Source: SHYQ01 sp041674525 (GTDB lineage Bacteria; Chloroflexota; Dehalococcoidia; UBA2979). From it: a DNA stretch of 7,760 nucleotides. A program made the translations under genes and the position numbers. The stretch spans positions 1 through 7,760 of the forward strand of contig JBAYVN010000089.1 in the NCBI GenBank assembly GCA_041674525.1. The letters are read 5' to 3'. This document shows, in pieces, positions 5,138 through 7,760 of this stretch. The notes beneath the pieces are model-generated. The model was not told the DNA's origin and did no database searches. It was given only the letters and a program-made list of their open reading frames with translations. Position 1 is the stretch's first letter; every line of letters begins with the position of its first letter.

Positions 5138-5881
5138 ATGCCGACCTATCAACGCGGGGACGCCTCGCTCTACTACGAAGATGCGGGAGGCGACCGCTTC
5201 CCGCTGCTCCTGATCGCGCCCGGCGGGATGAACTCCGCCATTACGTTCTGGAGCCGAATGCCGTTCAACCCGATCGAGGCGTTCCGCGACGACTTCCGCG
5301 TCATCGCCATGGACCAGCGCAACTGCGGCCAGTCCACCGGTCCGCTCGACACCCAGGATCCGTGGACGTCATATGTCGACGACCAGCTGGGGCTCCTCGA
5401 TCACCTCGGGATCGACCGGTACGTCGCGCTCGGCTGCTGCATCGGCTGCTCGTACCTGTTGAAGCAGGCCGAGCGCCAGCCGGGGCGGATGGTGGCGGGC
5501 GTCCTCGAACAGCCGATCGGCCTCGTCGAGACGAACACGCAGGTGTTCCAGGACAACATCTGGAAGCCCTGGGGCGAGGACCTCGTCGCGAAGCGGGACG
5601 ACCTCACGACCGAGCAACTGCTCGCCTTCGGCAACGCCATGTGGCACCAGGACGACTTCGTCTTCAGCGTACCGAAGGAGCGCATCCCCTCGATCACCAC
5701 GCCCATGCTCGTGCTGACCGGCGCCGACGCGGCGCACCCCACCGCCGTGAGCCTGGAGGTCGACCGGTTGCTGCCGAACAGCACGCGCATCGACGAATGG
5801 CGTCCGCCGGAGGTCGTCCCGCAGACCGTGGACGCCGTCCGCGCGTTCCTGCAGCAGCACATCCAGGAGGCCACGCGATGA
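5138..5881 (+). CDS. Alpha/beta hydrolase with cysteine nucleophile (GxCxG elbow)
   Basis: A 247-residue cytosolic protein (no signal peptide or membrane segment). Fold markers: 'PLLLIAPGGMNS' oxyanion-hole strand (22-33), 'FRVIAMDQRNCGQS' (53-66, the usual D-x-R-G-x-G-x-S with Asn62-Cys63), the nucleophile elbow 'ALGCCIGCS' (97-105) with Cys101 at the nucleophile position, and 'TPMLVLTGADAAHPT' (188-202) with candidate acid Asp197. A Cys nucleophile is known in dienelactone hydrolase (G-x-C-x-G). The late catalytic His expected near 220-230 is not visible: the stretch reads 'DEWRPPEVVPQT'. The nearest histidines are His200 and His241. Candidate roles are hydrolysis of a lactone or thioester-like intermediate, but no substrate can be assigned. 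It overlaps the next gene by ATGA, so the two are translationally coupled. Confidence 0.88.
   Translation: MPTYQRGDASLYYEDAGGDRFPLLLIAPGGMNSAITFWSRMPFNPIEAFRDDFRVIAMDQRNCGQSTGPLDTQDPWTSYVDDQLGLLDHLGIDRYVALGCCIGCSYLLKQAERQPGRMVAGVLEQPIGLVETNTQVFQDNIWKPWGEDLVAKRDDLTTEQLLAFGNAMWHQDDFVFSVPKERIPSITTPMLVLTGADAAHPTAVSLEVDRLLPNSTRIDEWRPPEVVPQTVDAVRAFLQQHIQEATR
5865..5870 (+). promoter_or_regulatory. Shine-Dalgarno AGGAGG of the 43-residue protein
   Basis: A perfect AGGAGG inside the last codons of the hydrolase gene, seven bases before the ATG at 5878. It is the main reason to accept the small gene and its start. Confidence 0.75.
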
Positions 5882-6009
5882 CCTCGACCGCCACGACCAC
5901 CCCGGCGACCGCGCCACGCGAAGAGGCCCCGCCCGCGCCCGCGGAGATGAAGTGCACGCTCTGCGGCCTCAGTGCCTGCTGGACGGAGAAGGACGCCCCG
6001 AAGGGGTAG
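5878..6009 (+). CDS. Small 43-residue Cys-containing protein of unknown function, coupled to the hydrolase
   Basis: I do not recognise this protein. It starts at ATG 5878 inside the hydrolase stop (ATGA overlap), with a perfect AGGAGG seven bases upstream. The first 23 residues are a low-complexity Thr/Ala/Pro/Glu tail, likely disordered. The C-terminal 20 carry a compact motif, 'CTLCGLSACW' (Cys26, Cys29, Cys34, Trp35), followed by 'TEKD' and a short charged end. CxxC-x4-C resembles a half zinc knuckle or a metal/thiol-binding tip; with only three Cys it would need another ligand (Asp/Glu, a second copy, or a partner). The upstream frame is open through the hydrolase gene, but that is typical of high GC. 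The coupling suggests it acts with the Cys-rich hydrolase, possibly as a redox, metal or regulatory subunit. This role is inference. It meets the convergent neighbour after 6 bases. Confidence 0.72.
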   Translation: MTSTATTTPATAPREEAPPAPAEMKCTLCGLSACWTEKDAPKG

Positions 6010-6015
6010 CAGCGA

Positions 6016-7760
6016 CTACAGGTGGCGCGTCACCGGCAGTTCGCGATGGCGGACGCCGGTGGCGCCCCACACCGCGCCGGTCACGGCCGCACTCAGCGGC
6101 ACCAGCCCCGGCTCACCCGCACCCGTCGAGGGGTCCGTATCGTCGCCCACGAAGCGCACGTCGATCCGCGGCGTGTCCACGATGCGCGGCACGCGGTAGC
6201 GCGCGAAGCCCGCGTTCAGCAGCCGCCCGTCCTCGAAGTCGCTCGCCTCGAACAGCGTCCCGCCGAGGCCCATGACGATGGAGCCCTCCATCTGGTTCAG
6301 GGCGCCCTCCGGGTTCACGACCAGGCCGCAGTCCAGCGACGCCTGCACGCGGTGCACGCGCACGTCGCGGCCCGTTACCGACACCTCGACGGCGGTCGCC
6401 ACGTACGAGCCGACGTCGATGCCGAGCGCGATCCCAGCGCCGCGGCCCTCGCCAAGGTGGGGGCCGGACCACCCGAAGTCGGATGCGGCCGTCTCCAGCA
6501 CGCGCCGGAAGCGCGGGTGCGAGAGGTTCCGTAGCCGCAGTTCCACCGGGTCGACGCCGGCGGCCTCCGCGACCTCGTCCATGTGCGCCTCGCGCGCGAA
6601 GTGGTTCACAGCCGCGCCGAGCGAGCGGTAGGAACCGGAGGGCAACGGGCTGTCCGAGCGGTAGACGAGCGAACGCACATGCGGCACGTCGTAGGGCGTG
6701 TCCGCCCCTCGCCGGCCGATCATCACGCGCTCGCCGGAGTGGTAGGCGTCGCTCTGCCACGCGGTGATCCGGCCCTGCGCGTCGAAGCCGCTCTTGATCC
6801 GCACGATCGCCGCCGGGCGGAAGTTGGACCACATGGTCTCCTCCGCCCGCGTGAACGCCACGCGCACGGGACGCCCGGCGACCTTCGCGAGGCGTGCCGC
6901 CTCGATCGCCAGGCCGTACGGCGACTTCGCGCCAAAGCCGCCGCCGATCTCCGGCGCGATCACGCGCACCCGCGACTCCTCGATGCCGAACGCCGCGGCG
7001 AGTTCCTGGCGGATGCCGAACGGACGCTGCGTCCCCGCCCACACCGTGAGCCGACCACCCTCCCACACCGCGACCGCCGCGCGCGGCTCCATCGGGGCGG
7101 GCGCGATGTACGGGATGTAGTAGGTGCTTTCGATCACGCTCGAGGCGGCCCGGAAGCCTTCGTCCAGGTCGCCAGCCTCCTGCACCGCGTAGCCATCCGC
7201 GCCGCTCTCCACGAGCAGCGCAGGCATGTCAAAGCGGGACGGCTGGCCCTCGCGCAGTTGCCAGTCGATGACGGCGGCGCGCGCGCCGAGCGCCGCGGCT
7301 TCGTCGGTCTCGCCGAGCACCGCGATCAGGTCGCCCTCGTCCACCACGCGCGCGACGCCGGGCATCCGCTCCGCCGCCGACAGGTCGATACGCGTCGGGC
7401 GCGCGCCGTAAGCCGGCGGGCGCAGGATCGAGGCGTACAGCACGCCCTCCGGCAGCACGTCCTGTGAGTAGACGGCGCGCCCGGTCACCCGGTCGAGCGC
7501 GTCGACGCGCTGGCGCTGGGCGCGGCCCATCAGCGTGAACTCGGACGGCCCGAACACCGTCGGGCGATCGGCGATCTCGCGCTCGATCGACTGGCCGGCG
7601 AGCAGATCTGCGTACGAGATGCCTCGGGAGGGGTCGGCCTTCGGGCGCACGGCCCCCGCGCTCGCCTCCAGGTCGCTGGCGGGGAGATCGAGGCGGTCGG
7701 AGGCCAGCGCCAGGATCGCCTCGCGCGCGGTCGCCGCGGCCTTCCGCAGTTGCCACCCGA
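6016..7760 (-). CDS. IorB-type molybdopterin-binding subunit (isoquinoline 1-oxidoreductase beta-like), C-terminal 580 residues (start beyond right edge)
   Basis: The minus-strand frame is open from the right edge to TAG at 6016-6018. The visible order is a helix 'LRKAAATAREAILALASDRL' and 'SYADLLAG' segment, then the hammerhead domain ('RVDALDRVTGRAVYSQDVLPEGVLYASILRPPAYGA'), then 'VIAPEIGGGFGAKS' (molybdopterin loop, 6925-6945), 'PSGSYRSLGAAVNHFAREAHMDEVA', and 'STGAGEPG' with the catalytic Glu (codon 6112-6114). A Mo-domain segment before the hammerhead is the IorB/nicotinate dehydrogenase-like arrangement, not the XdhA one. These enzymes hydroxylate N-heterocycles or aldehydes, usually with a separate 2Fe-2S subunit; that partner is not in the window and would lie to the right. 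The catalytic Glu and loops are intact, so it looks active. A GTG at 7650 is only an internal codon, because homologous sequence continues upstream of it. Confidence 0.9.
   Translation of the reverse strand, partial: GWQLRKAAATAREAILALASDRLDLPASDLEASAGAVRPKADPSRGISYADLLAGQSIEREIADRPTVFGPSEFTLMGRAQRQRVDALDRVTGRAVYSQDVLPEGVLYASILRPPAYGARPTRIDLSAAERMPGVARVVDEGDLIAVLGETDEAAALGARAAVIDWQLREGQPSRFDMPALLVESGADGYAVQEAGDLDEGFRAASSVIESTYYIPYIAPAPMEPRAAVAVWEGGRLTVWAGTQRPFGIRQELAAAFGIEESRVRVIAPEIGGGFGAKSPYGLAIEAARLAKVAGRPVRVAFTRAEETMWSNFRPAAIVRIKSGFDAQGRITAWQSDAYHSGERVMIGRRGADTPYDVPHVRSLVYRSDSPLPSGSYRSLGAAVNHFAREAHMDEVAEAAGVDPVELRLRNLSHPRFRRVLETAASDFGWSGPHLGEGRGAGIALGIDVGSYVATAVEVSVTGRDVRVHRVQASLDCGLVVNPEGALNQMEGSIVMGLGGTLFEASDFEDGRLLNAGFARYRVPRIVDTPRIDVRFVGDDTDPSTGAGEPGLVPLSAAVTGAVWGATGVRHRELPVTRHL

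Noticed and set aside
5996..6006. CCCC-GAA-GGGG hairpin near the convergent stops, a possible terminator (UUC loop on the minus strand).
   Set aside because: Only four base pairs, no T tract on either strand, and it lies inside the coding end of the small gene.
4438..6009. A 523-codon plus-strand open frame ending at the small protein's stop.
   Set aside because: It runs antisense to the SDR gene and out of frame across the hydrolase gene. Only the final 43 codons have their own ribosome site and a credible motif.
6583..7467. A 294-codon plus-strand open frame opposite the IorB-type gene.
   Set aside because: It is His/Arg/Ala-rich shadow sequence with no recognisable motif, antisense to a well-supported gene.
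1..7760. CRISPR arrays, tRNA or rRNA genes, insertion sequences, long direct repeats.
   Set aside because: I looked and found none: no regular short repeats, no transposase-like protein, and coding sequence fills nearly the whole window.

Overview
This is a GC-rich window (roughly 70% G+C, strong G/C bias at third codon positions) from a bacterial chromosome. It is packed with genes and has no intergenic space over about 120 bases. The enzyme families (molybdenum hydroxylase large subunits, an Ldh-family oxidoreductase, an unusual SDR, a soluble-type PQQ sugar dehydrogenase, a Rid protein) and apparent leaderless TANNNT-ATG promoters would suit a GC-rich Chloroflexota (Dehalococcoidia-like) or actinobacterial genome. 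This placement is an inference from gene content; no rRNA or marker gene is present.

Layout, left to right: (1) the N-terminal 264 residues of a xanthine/CO-dehydrogenase-type molybdopterin-binding subunit on the minus strand, running off the left edge (1-794). (2) A secreted PQQ-dependent sugar dehydrogenase-like beta-propeller on the plus strand (874-1992). (3) A spermidine-synthase-like SAM protein on the minus strand (1997-2659). (4) A RidA-family protein on the plus strand (2742-3140). (5) A minus-strand operon of an SDR (4231-5022) followed by an Ldh-family (malate/lactate dehydrogenase type 2) oxidoreductase (3137-4213). (6) A plus-strand operon of an alpha/beta hydrolase with a cysteine nucleophile (5138-5881) and a 43-residue Cys-containing protein (5878-6009) joined by an ATGA overlap. 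(7) The C-terminal 580 residues of an IorB-type molybdopterin-binding subunit on the minus strand, running off the right edge (6016-7760).

Transcription units alternate: divergent pairs start from short shared promoter regions (795-873, 2660-2741, 5023-5137) and convergent pairs meet with almost no gap (4 bases at 1993-1996, a shared CTAG at 3137-3140, 6 bases at 6010-6015). No clear intrinsic terminator is visible.

The genes look like an oxidative small-molecule catabolism neighbourhood: two different molybdenum hydroxylases, NAD(P)-dependent dehydrogenases, a hydrolase and a Rid protein. The substrate cannot be read from sequence. The most interesting pattern is that several proteins keep their fold but have changed catalytic positions: the SDR has lost the whole Asn-Ser-Tyr-Lys tetrad, the hydrolase uses GxCxG and seems to lack the usual late His, the Rid protein lacks the imine-deaminase Arg, and the PQQ enzyme has Gln where the catalytic His is expected. 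The best candidate for something undescribed is the 43-residue CxxC-x4-C protein translationally coupled to the cysteine hydrolase.
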